Source: Gammaproteobacteria bacterium TMED139
Lineage (GTDB): Bacteria; Pseudomonadota; Gammaproteobacteria; Pseudomonadales; Pseudohongiellaceae
DNA length: 5,594 nt
Direction of reading: 5' to 3'
Assembly: GCA_002172295.1 (NCBI GenBank)
Contig: NHGO01000014.1
Location: 822 to 6,415, forward strand
This document shows positions 1-5,594 of this stretch, one piece after another (position 1 is the stretch's first letter; every line of letters starts with the position of its first letter). The notes below the pieces were generated by a model. It worked only from the letters and a program-made list of their open reading frames with translations. It was not told the DNA's origin and did no database searches. The position numbers and the translations under genes were made by a program.

Positions 1-1727
1 GCAGGGCCAATTAAGTTTAGAACTGCTGCACCCAAATCCCCCTCCCCGCTCATAATATGCAAAGTCGCTGCTGAAAATATTTGAAGGCTGCTTGGATCTA
101 CGAATATTTCATAACTCAATAAGTTCGCTACCACGTCAAAAGAGAAATCTACTGCTAGCCTAATCCCGTTTTCATTGATAATTAGCTCGACTAGCTCTGG
201 CCCTGGCGGTTGCCCGTTAACTAGCGGTGGCGCGATTGATGGCGGTCGGCGATGATCATTTGAAGCAGCAAAGGCTTGAGCTATCGCGAGTAAATGCGGA
301 TCCTTAAAACGTTTCCCTAAAAACTCCATACCGACTGGAAGTCCCGCTTGACTGAATCCGGCCGGTATTGAAAGCGCCGGCAAACCTGAATTAGCTGCCA
401 TAGAGCAGTTATTACCGGGTTGTTGCTCGCCAATAAAAACAGGCGTTTGCGCTATGGTTGGGTAAACTAGGGCGTCTAGATTATGGGTTTCAAAAATTAA
501 GTTGAGCGCTTGTCTCAAAGTTGTTCTAGCCTCCAGTGAAACAGCGTATTCAGCTTCATCTGGTCGCTCTTCTAAGATTTGAGACAAACGCCCTCCTATC
601 GCGTCATGAAAGAGACTCAGTTCGAATATTTTGGATAAGCTATCGATATCCTCTGAACCAAAAGTCTCAAAATATTCATTTAAGTCCGACTCAAACTCAT
701 ACCCAATAACACGAGACGAAGCGATTAGTTCAGCAAGGTCAGGAATTACTACATCTACAATTGTCGCTCCTTGCGCTTGATACCAACTCAGTGCTTCTTC
801 GATGGCCACTCTGGTTCCTTCACCAGCACTATCAAAATATGAAGTCAGCTTCCCTAACCTTAATTCACTTGCCTCAACCGAATACAAATTTTCAATAAAT
901 TGTGGGGTCGGCTCTGATTCCAGAGCTTGCGTTGCTGGATCAGCTGGATCAAAGCCCACGGTTAAATCCAAAATAATAGCTAAGTCTTCTAACGATCTTG
1001 CAAGGGGACCACCAGTATCTTGCGTATGAGAAAGAGGCATGATCCCAAAAATACTCGATAACCCTTTACTTGGGCGTAACCCATACAAATTATTATAAGC
1101 TGAGGGGATTCGGATTGAACCGCACGTATCGGAACCCATGCCTGCGGCTCCAAAACTCGCAGCCACAGCTGCTCCAGTACCCCCGCTCGATCCTCCCGGT
1201 ACGCGACGGTAATCATAAGGGTTTCTAGTCTGGCCGGTTAAAGATGAAACACTAGTAATACCATAAGCAAATTCATGTAAATTGGTCTTCGCAATGACTA
1301 TTGCGCCTGCATCAAGTAACTTTTTTACCTGAGTTGAAACAGTGTTAGGAAAAAAATTGGCGAGAGCAATTGACGATCCCGTGGTTGCCATATTAGTGGT
1401 GTTGTAATTATCTTTAATCAGCAACGGAATACCATGCAATAGGGATCGTGCACCCGACTTAGCTCTTTCCTCATCAAGCTCTGCCGCTCTAGCAACCGCA
1501 TTTTCGTTGACACGTACTATACTATTTAATCGCGGCCCGAGTTTATCGTAAGTGGATATCCTTGCTAGATATTCCTCTACAACTTCAACAGATGTAGTCC
1601 GACCCTCTGCAAGAGCCTGTTGAATTTCACTAATGCTTTTTTCAAAAACACTGAATTCGGTTTGTGCAGTCGCATAAGTTGCAAAAGCAATCATTACAAA
1701 GAAACTATTTAGGATTCGTTTCAACAT
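1..1727 (-). CDS. Exported amidase-signature hydrolase with C-terminal CHRD-like domain (3' end cut by window edge)
   Basis: Amidase signature (AS) family serine hydrolase, which cleaves C-N amide bonds; the substrate cannot be told from sequence. The frame is open from ATG 1727-1725 to the left edge, 575 codons with no stop, so the C-terminus is missing. Residues 1-21 form a Sec signal peptide (KR, then a hydrophobic run, then ATA|QT). The AS domain spans about 29-492. The Ser-cisSer-Lys triad is visible: K105 in PLLIKDN, S180/S181 in PGGSSGG, and nucleophile S204 in SDTCGSIRIPSA. AS proteins usually end near residue 490. This one continues, and about 512-575 resembles a CHRD domain (beta-rich, LSYEIFV, then ATLHIM..G..G.AV..L), a fold found in extracellular proteins. 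The start is 15 bp after the upstream TPR stop and fits the signal peptide; its Shine-Dalgarno is weak (GAGA overlapping that stop), suggesting translational coupling. It is the last visible gene of the minus-strand cluster. AS family certain, CHRD call moderate, substrate unknown. Confidence 0.9.
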   Translation of the reverse strand, partial: MLKRILNSFFVMIAFATYATAQTEFSVFEKSISEIQQALAEGRTTSVEVVEEYLARISTYDKLGPRLNSIVRVNENAVARAAELDEERAKSGARSLLHGIPLLIKDNYNTTNMATTGSSIALANFFPNTVSTQVKKLLDAGAIVIAKTNLHEFAYGITSVSSLTGQTRNPYDYRRVPGGSSGGTGAAVAASFGAAGMGSDTCGSIRIPSAYNNLYGLRPSKGLSSIFGIMPLSHTQDTGGPLARSLEDLAIILDLTVGFDPADPATQALESEPTPQFIENLYSVEASELRLGKLTSYFDSAGEGTRVAIEEALSWYQAQGATIVDVVIPDLAELIASSRVIGYEFESDLNEYFETFGSEDIDSLSKIFELSLFHDAIGGRLSQILEERPDEAEYAVSLEARTTLRQALNLIFETHNLDALVYPTIAQTPVFIGEQQPGNNCSMAANSGLPALSIPAGFSQAGLPVGMEFLGKRFKDPHLLAIAQAFAASNDHRRPPSIAPPLVNGQPPGPELVELIINENGIRLAVDFSFDVVANLLSYEIFVDPSSLQIFSAATLHIMSGEGDLGAAVLNLIGP

Positions 1728-1742
1728 AAAGTATATTTAATC

Positions 1743-2798
1743 TCAGTGAAAATCATAATACTGGTTGGGACTCTCCACCGCCTCGCCGTCTTCAAACCTG
1801 GGAGCAAATCTAAATCGCATGATTGAAGCTATCAACGCATCCCTCAGATCAGTCTGCGCTATTTCCTCTGGTACTTGTGGGTCGACGACATAACCTTCTT
1901 TGTCAACGGTAAAATGCACTCTTATTGGATCCCCGGAACTCTTCTGGCTTATTCCCCAAACCGGCGCTCGAAAGACTGGCCTTAAATTTTCGTCCTGTGA
2001 CAAACGTCTAGTCGCACCAATAGCGAGACAGTGGCCAGTTGCGCTGTCTGATTCATTTAAATTTTCATACGCCTTAATCAAATCAACATGATTGCGAACC
2101 GTAATATCAGCACTAGGATATATATTAAAATCTCTCAGAGATAACAACAGTGGATCAATTGCACCCCGATAATTTTGCCTCGCGAGGTGATATTCCCCAA
2201 TAAGCAGATAAGCTCGAGTTAACCCACTTCTTGAACCAACGTCTGAATAACGAGCGAGAGTTTGTCTGGCCTTCTGCAAATGTTCCCAGGATGCGTCTAA
2301 TCTTCCAATTCTCAGCTGCAATGCTCCGATTTCTAACTCGATATAGCCTGCTTTACTTGAGTCCAAGCCAAAGTGCCTTTCTGTGAGTTGAAGGGCTCTT
2401 AAATAATATTCCTCTGACAAATCGAATTTTTCCCTATCACTCAATCTGCTCCCCAGGCTAATCAGCGGATCAATCATCCTTTCAGAATCGAAGCCAAACA
2501 CAGATTGGTAAGTTTCGACTGCTTCGTCCAAGTAGTATCGAGCATCCGTTTCATTTTCAAGTAAAGTGGCGTAATTCACAGCAAGCATTGCACTTCTCTC
2601 GCTTTCGGCTCCAAAAAGCTCCTTTCCCATTTCATAAGCTCGTCTCGCAGCTTCTCGGGCGACATCTGGTTTTGTATCTTTGGCTTCACCATATTGAAAG
2701 TACGCAGCATTAAACTCATCCATCTCAATAGTGCTTTGCGCGAAAGAGAAGCACGAGACTAGAAGACCTAATATTAGTTTAAGAAAAAACTTTTTCAT
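1743..2798 (-). CDS. Exported TPR protein with C-terminal TonB-like domain
   Basis: Protein of 351 residues with no recognised specific function. It starts with MKKFFLK and a hydrophobic stretch, a signal peptide with a plausible SPase I site SFA|QS; LVSC just before it also fits a lipobox, so a lipoprotein cannot be excluded. Residues about 45-220 are helical with TPR/kinesin-light-chain-like repeats (for example SEEYYLRALQLTERHFG and the following repeat around GRLDASWEHLQKARQTL). Residues about 275-345 match a TonB C-terminal domain (VHFTVDKEGYVVDPQV, then LIASIMRFRFAPRFEDGEAV). The usual TonB transmembrane anchor with a long Pro-rich spacer is absent, so it is unlikely to be a classical energy transducer; a periplasmic binding or scaffold role is inferred. 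The frame also opens at ATG 2825, nine codons upstream, but 2798 is preferred: it puts the KK n-region at the start and has GAG six bases upstream. It lies between the rid-like and amidase genes in one direction. Confidence 0.8.
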   Translation of the reverse strand: MKKFFLKLILGLLVSCFSFAQSTIEMDEFNAAYFQYGEAKDTKPDVAREAARRAYEMGKELFGAESERSAMLAVNYATLLENETDARYYLDEAVETYQSVFGFDSERMIDPLISLGSRLSDREKFDLSEEYYLRALQLTERHFGLDSSKAGYIELEIGALQLRIGRLDASWEHLQKARQTLARYSDVGSRSGLTRAYLLIGEYHLARQNYRGAIDPLLLSLRDFNIYPSADITVRNHVDLIKAYENLNESDSATGHCLAIGATRRLSQDENLRPVFRAPVWGISQKSSGDPIRVHFTVDKEGYVVDPQVPEEIAQTDLRDALIASIMRFRFAPRFEDGEAVESPNQYYDFH

Positions 2799-2847
2799 CT
2801 GTCGCTCTGAGTGAAACACATTCATAACTTAGAGATACTTGTCAGTT

Positions 2848-3315
2848 TTAAGGCATCCGTGCAGCTCTGATTTCTATTTCGACTAACCAACCATCAACAA
2901 CCAAATCTTTTATCTCAACAAAAGACCGAACGGGTTTATTAGGGTTAGCCGCAGTACCAAAAAACTCAGAGTATCCCGCGTTAAAGCCAGCAAAATCTAA
3001 CCCGCCATCCCCAGCAACAGCAAAAGCTCTGACCTGAACTATATCCCCCATCGACCAGCCTTGGTCTTCCAAAGTTTGTTTAAACCTTGAAAAAGTATCT
3101 ATCGTTTGTTGCCTCATATCACCCCAAGATCCATCGTCTAGAGCCTGAGCGCCAGAGCCGCTCAGATACATTGTCTCCGCGCCGGGAGGGATAGTTATAC
3201 TTGTATAAAAATACGTGCCTTCATTGTTTCTGGTGATTTCTTGCGCGCTGATATTTACGAAAAAGTTGCCGCATAATATTATCGCGATACAAGCGACCTG
3301 TTTATAAAAAATCAT
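2848..3315 (-). CDS. Exported RidA/YjgF/YER057c/UK114-family protein
   Basis: Complete 155-residue Rid-family protein. RidA proper hydrolyses reactive enamines/imines such as 2-aminoacrylate, using an active-site Arg and Glu in a trimer. Here the Rid domain covers about 28-155. R130 in KPVRSFVEI aligns with E. coli RidA Arg105, and E146 in WLVEIEI aligns with Glu120 with one extra loop residue, so deaminase chemistry is plausible. Unlike RidA, it has an N-terminal extension of about 24 residues (K5, a hydrophobic run at 6-20, then ISA|QE) that reads as a Sec signal peptide, implying a periplasmic site. The start is supported by AAGAGG at 3330-3325, nine bases upstream of ATG. It follows the TcyP-like gene by 54 bp and precedes the TPR gene by about 49 bp. 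Many exported Rid relatives have unknown substrates, so the symbol ridA is not assigned. Confidence 0.88.
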   Translation of the reverse strand: MIFYKQVACIAIILCGNFFVNISAQEITRNNEGTYFYTSITIPPGAETMYLSGSGAQALDDGSWGDMRQQTIDTFSRFKQTLEDQGWSMGDIVQVRAFAVAGDGGLDFAGFNAGYSEFFGTAANPNKPVRSFVEIKDLVVDGWLVEIEIRAARMP

Positions 3316-3369
3316 AGACCTCTACCTCTTATTCATGCGTTTGACTGTTCTTCAGTTTAAGTGTTTACG

Positions 3370-4755
3370 TTACCCTTCTTCTATTGTCTGCTCGACAACC
3401 AATTTTTCTGGACTCTCCTTTTTTTCTTCCAAAAAGCGTGACGTGACCATTCCAGTTGCTATTGCGCCGTTCACGTTTAATGCTGTCCGCGCCATATCAA
3501 TCATAGGTTCGACTGTAATCAAAAGTGCCGCGACGGTTACGGGTAATCCCATCAATGGCAGAACGACTAGTGCTGCATTGGTGGCTCCGCCTCCTACGCC
3601 AGCTATACCGAACGAGCCAATAGCAATTACTAGTACTAAGTAGGCGATAAATGATAAATCGACCTCAACACCAACACTTGGGGCAACCATAATCGCGAGC
3701 ATAGCCGGATAAACGCCAGCACAACCGTTTTGTCCTATCGTTGCGCCGAAAGACGCAGCGATGTTTGCTATTGGTGCCGGAATCTTCAGCTCTTCAATCT
3801 GGGCCCTGATAGTTAACGGGATTGTCGCGGCAGAACTTCTTGTCACGAATGCGAAGGTGAGCACCGGCCAAACCTTCTTAAAGTATGAGCGAATATTTAC
3901 ACCAAGCATCAAGATCATGAGTGAATGGACAGCGAACATAATGGCAATTGCAATGTAGGATGCCACCACAAAATTTATCAGTGTTAGAATCGCATTAAAG
4001 TCTGAGGTAGACATGACCCTTGTCATAAGTGCTAGCACCCCATACGGTGTAAGACCCATGACTATTTTTACCAATCTCATCACGACCGCTTGACTGGTTT
4101 CTATAAAGCTAAATATACGCTCCTTATGTCTAGAGTCCTCCTGACTGACAAGTAAAGCCGCTATTCCAAACAATAAACCAAAAATGACTACTGCGATAAT
4201 TGAAATACTTCTGGACTGACTTAGATCTCTGAAAATATTCGTAGATACCATGCTAGTGAGTAATTCCGGGATACTCAGATCGGCAACACTATCCTGCCGT
4301 GACTCCAGAATCTCTGCGCGAGCCGCTTCCCGCTCACCCAGGTTGAACTCTGTCGCGTCAAGACCAGTGATTGAAGCCATAAAGATTCCGACCAAGGCCG
4401 CTATCATAGTTGTAAAAACGAGAATGCCAACCACCGACCCCCCAATCCTACCCAACGATTTTATTTCGTCCACCTTCAGAACTGCCGCGATCATGGTGAC
4501 TAAAATCAAAGGTATGATGATCATGCGCAGTAAGTTAACAAATGAATTTGCAACAATATTCGTCCATTCAATCGTTTCATGGGATACACGATGGTCGGTC
4601 CCAAAAAATATTTGAAGATATGCCCCAAAGACCGTGCCAATTAGGAGCCCCACTAGCACAAGTTTTGAGAGTCCAATTTCTCTCTTACTAAGTTGGAAGA
4701 TAAAACTTAGCAAGCCAGTAAATATCACGAGATTGAAAATTGTGAGGAAAGACAT
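3370..4755 (-). CDS. tcyP: TcyP-like L-cystine symporter (DAACS family)
   Basis: Inner-membrane secondary transporter of the dicarboxylate/amino acid:cation symporter family, 461 residues against 463 for E. coli TcyP as recalled, with close resemblance along the full length. Matching segments include the N-terminal FNLVIF region, ADLSIPELL near 158-166, LTPYGVLALMTRV at 235-247, and KVWPVLTFAFVTRSSAATIPL at 294-314 (hairpin HP1). Further on are GATIGQNGCAG at 337-347 (unwound TM7), GIAGVGGGAT at 383-392 (HP2), and EPMIDMARTALNV at 416-428 (TM8 substrate-binding helix with D420, R423, N427). Expected role: import of L-cystine coupled to cations. The start is fixed by a strong AAAGGAGG at 4770-4763, seven bases before ATG. 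It is first in the minus-strand cluster, and a promoter-like TTGGTC-17-TATACT lies upstream. The substrate is inferred from subfamily resemblance; another small amino acid is possible. Confidence 0.9.
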   Translation of the reverse strand: MSFLTIFNLVIFTGLLSFIFQLSKREIGLSKLVLVGLLIGTVFGAYLQIFFGTDHRVSHETIEWTNIVANSFVNLLRMIIIPLILVTMIAAVLKVDEIKSLGRIGGSVVGILVFTTMIAALVGIFMASITGLDATEFNLGEREAARAEILESRQDSVADLSIPELLTSMVSTNIFRDLSQSRSISIIAVVIFGLLFGIAALLVSQEDSRHKERIFSFIETSQAVVMRLVKIVMGLTPYGVLALMTRVMSTSDFNAILTLINFVVASYIAIAIMFAVHSLMILMLGVNIRSYFKKVWPVLTFAFVTRSSAATIPLTIRAQIEELKIPAPIANIAASFGATIGQNGCAGVYPAMLAIMVAPSVGVEVDLSFIAYLVLVIAIGSFGIAGVGGGATNAALVVLPLMGLPVTVAALLITVEPMIDMARTALNVNGAIATGMVTSRFLEEKKESPEKLVVEQTIEEG

Positions 4756-4762
4756 TTTTTTG

Positions 4763-4770
4763 CCTCCTTT
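4763..4770 (-). promoter_or_regulatory. Strong Shine-Dalgarno of the tcyP-like gene
   Basis: AAAGGAGG on the minus strand, seven bases before ATG 4755, is the strongest ribosome binding site in the window and fixes the start of the transporter. The other cluster genes have weaker sites, which suggests that translation is highest for the first gene. Confidence 0.8.
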
Positions 4771-4830
4771 TTAATTATAGGAACGTTCTTGTTCTGGTGT
4801 TGATTTTCTATAAACTTTTATCTAGTTGAA

Positions 4831-4842
4831 TTAACCAGTTAA
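4831..4842. promoter_or_regulatory. Inverted repeat TTAAC-CA-GTTAA, operator-like
   Basis: Perfect five-base half-sites around a two-base centre. It lies just downstream of the candidate tcyP-cluster promoter, where a repressor dimer could bind. No regulator family is recognised from the half-site, and chance occurrence in AT-rich DNA is quite possible. Confidence 0.25.
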
Positions 4843-4853
4843 ACCTTACTCCC

Positions 4854-4882
4854 AGTATATAGATAGTACGTTAAATGACCAA
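4854..4882 (-). promoter_or_regulatory. Candidate sigma70-type promoter for the tcyP-like cluster
   Basis: On the minus strand TTGGTC (4882-4877) and TATACT (4859-4854) are separated by exactly 17 bases. The -10 matches consensus at five of six positions; the -35 matches only TTG and two or three further contacts are poor. It would give a leader of roughly 90 bases before ATG 4755. Placement upstream of the first gene of the cluster is appropriate. This is inference from hexamer matching only. Confidence 0.35.
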
Positions 4883-4967
4883 GAGCTCACTAGATTTGAC
4901 TTCAGGTACTTACAACGAAACAGAGACGATAATCCCAATTACTCTGTACGATCTCTTGTCAAGCATG

Positions 4968-4995
4968 TTAAAACTTAGTGCTAAACCAGTATGAT
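4968..4995 (+). promoter_or_regulatory. Candidate promoter for the SnoaL-like gene
   Basis: TTAAAA (4968-4973) and TATGAT (4990-4995) are 16 bases apart on the plus strand. The -10 is a five-of-six match and the -35 a four-of-six match. The start of transcription would be near 5002, with a leader of about 80 bases. A short palindrome TTAGTGCTAA (4975-4984) sits in the spacer, where a regulator could block polymerase. Weak evidence, because the region is AT-rich. Confidence 0.25.
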
Positions 4996-5040
4996 AGAGT
5001 TTCTGATAGGTATACAAGGGAATCCGTTTAGTTAATAGCC

Positions 5041-5054
5041 GCATAGTTATATGC
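5041..5054. promoter_or_regulatory. Inverted repeat GCATA-GTTA-TATGC upstream of the SnoaL-like gene
   Basis: A perfect five-base stem with a four-base loop ends 15 bases before the AGGAG of the SnoaL-like gene. It would fall inside the predicted leader, so it could be a small mRNA hairpin or an operator. It lacks a following T-run, so it is not an intrinsic terminator. Confidence 0.25.
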
Positions 5055-5083
5055 TGTGTTACCAGAATTAGGAGATCGCTCGA

Positions 5084-5594
5084 ATGATAAGACCAAGAAT
5101 AATTCTTCGACCTTTTACGCTCGGGGCTTTTTCGGCTATTTTGTGTTTTGCTACACTTCCGACAGTTTCTGCTGACGAGGTCGACGACTTATTAAATCGA
5201 GCCGCGATTGTAGATATCTTGACTCAGTATTCTTACCGTTGGGACAGTAAAGATTCTGCAGGCTTTGCAGAGATCTTTACCCAAGATGGAATCTTGGAGC
5301 GATGGGGCAACGGTGAAAGAATTGAAAGTGCCACGATAAAAGGCAAAGACGCTATTTTTGATTATGCTAAAACCGCCCATGAAGGGAGGTTGGCCGACAG
5401 ACAGTCTCGCCACCATTTCTCCGGCATCGTATTTATTGAATTAACTGAAACAACCGCTATCACCGAGAATATGGCTTTGATTACTCATCAAACTGTAAAT
5501 GATTCCTCTGCATTCATAAGAAGTTCAGGCTATTATCGGAATACTTGGAGGAAAACAGCGCAGGGTTGGCGGATAAGTAAGCGTATTCTAAAGG
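5084..5594 (+). CDS. Exported SnoaL/NTF2-like protein (3' end cut by window edge)
   Basis: Open from ATG 5084 through 170 codons to the right edge. Residues 1-30 are a Sec signal peptide (MIRPRIILRP, a hydrophobic run, then VSA|DE). The mature part has the SnoaL_4/NTF2-like layout: an N-terminal helix, the Y..RWDSKDSAGFAEIFTQDG motif near 49-69, GKDAIFDYA near 87-95, RHHFSG at 109-114, strands around 115-135, and the terminal G-Y-Y-R-N-T-W...GWRISKR strands at 149-167. Such proteins form alpha+beta barrels and include dehydratases, isomerases and non-enzymatic binders; the function of this one is unknown. The final strand ends at the window edge, so the stop is probably close beyond it. AGGAG at 5070-5074, nine bases upstream, supports the start. 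The upstream ATG at 5051 runs into a stop after six codons. It is divergent from the tcyP-like cluster, sharing its upstream region. Confidence 0.8.
   Translation, partial: MIRPRIILRPFTLGAFSAILCFATLPTVSADEVDDLLNRAAIVDILTQYSYRWDSKDSAGFAEIFTQDGILERWGNGERIESATIKGKDAIFDYAKTAHEGRLADRQSRHHFSGIVFIELTETTAITENMALITHQTVNDSSAFIRSSGYYRNTWRKTAQGWRISKRILK

Larger units (their letters stand above)
4756..5083. other. Divergent intergenic region without a convincing gene
   Basis: About 330 bp between two divergent genes. It is AT-rich and holds promoter-like hexamers on both strands, the two Shine-Dalgarno sequences, and several short inverted repeats: GAACGTTC at 4781-4788, TTAACCAGTTAA at 4831-4842, TTAGTGCTAA at 4975-4984 and GCATAGTTATATGC at 5041-5054. 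No riboswitch, tRNA, small RNA with a GC-rich terminator, or long repeat was recognised. A 39-codon plus-strand frame (4875-4994) is present but has no ribosome binding site. The layout suggests that both transcription units start here. Confidence 0.75.

Noticed and set aside
802..1216. Short open frames on both strands (802-1029 plus, 989-1216 minus)
   Set aside because: Both lie inside the amidase gene in other frames; the amidase frame carries the catalytic motifs and stays open throughout.
1900..2091. 63-codon plus-strand frame
   Set aside because: Antisense to the TPR/TonB-C gene, with no ribosome binding site or recognisable domain.
3322..3336. Four-codon mini-frame (ATG AAT AAG AGG TAG) just before the rid-like gene
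   Set aside because: It spans the Shine-Dalgarno of the rid-like gene but has no ribosome site of its own; most likely chance.
3316..3369. Possible terminator between the tcyP-like and rid-like genes
   Set aside because: Only a four-base stem (ACTG/CAGT) without a T-run is present, so read-through is expected.
3335..4615. Plus-strand frames at 3335-3643, 3761-3958 and 4250-4615
   Set aside because: Antisense shadows of the TcyP-like gene, which matches its family along its full length.
4781..4794. GAAC...GTTC resembling a Gram-positive-type LexA box
   Set aside because: Spacing between GAAC and the second GTTC is six bases instead of four, and neither flanking gene suggests an SOS role.
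5192..5416. 74-codon minus-strand frame
   Set aside because: Antisense to the SnoaL-like gene; no signal peptide, domain or ribosome site.

Overview
The window looks like a piece of a Gram-negative, probably marine gammaproteobacterial chromosome. This is inferred from protein style: a TcyP-type cystine symporter very close to the gammaproteobacterial family, several Sec-exported proteins with A|Q cleavage sites, a TonB C-terminal domain, and moderate, slightly AT-leaning base composition. No RNA gene, insertion sequence, CRISPR array or integration signature was seen.

Layout. Four genes lie head to tail on the minus strand and are transcribed from right to left: a TcyP-like L-cystine/DAACS symporter (4755-3370), an exported RidA/YjgF-family protein (3315-2848), an exported TPR protein ending in a TonB C-terminal-like domain (2798-1743), and an exported amidase-signature hydrolase (1727 to the left edge). 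The amidase is open at its 3' end and runs into what looks like a CHRD domain. Spacings are about 54, 49 and 15 bp with no visible terminator, so a single operon is likely. A non-coding stretch of about 330 bp (4756-5083) separates this cluster from a divergent plus-strand gene (5084 to the right edge) for an exported SnoaL/NTF2-like protein, which is cut at its 3' end. That stretch carries promoter-like hexamers for both directions and short inverted repeats.

How the genes may work together (inference). Three periplasmic or exported proteins (a Rid-type imine/enamine hydrolase fold, a TPR/TonB-C protein and an amide hydrolase) are co-transcribed with an inner-membrane amino-acid symporter. 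One reading is a small system that hydrolyses amide-containing compounds outside the cytoplasm and imports an amino-acid-type product. Cystine is the best-supported transporter substrate by family resemblance. The oddest points are the export signal on a Rid protein that keeps its active-site Arg and Glu, and the amidase-CHRD fusion.
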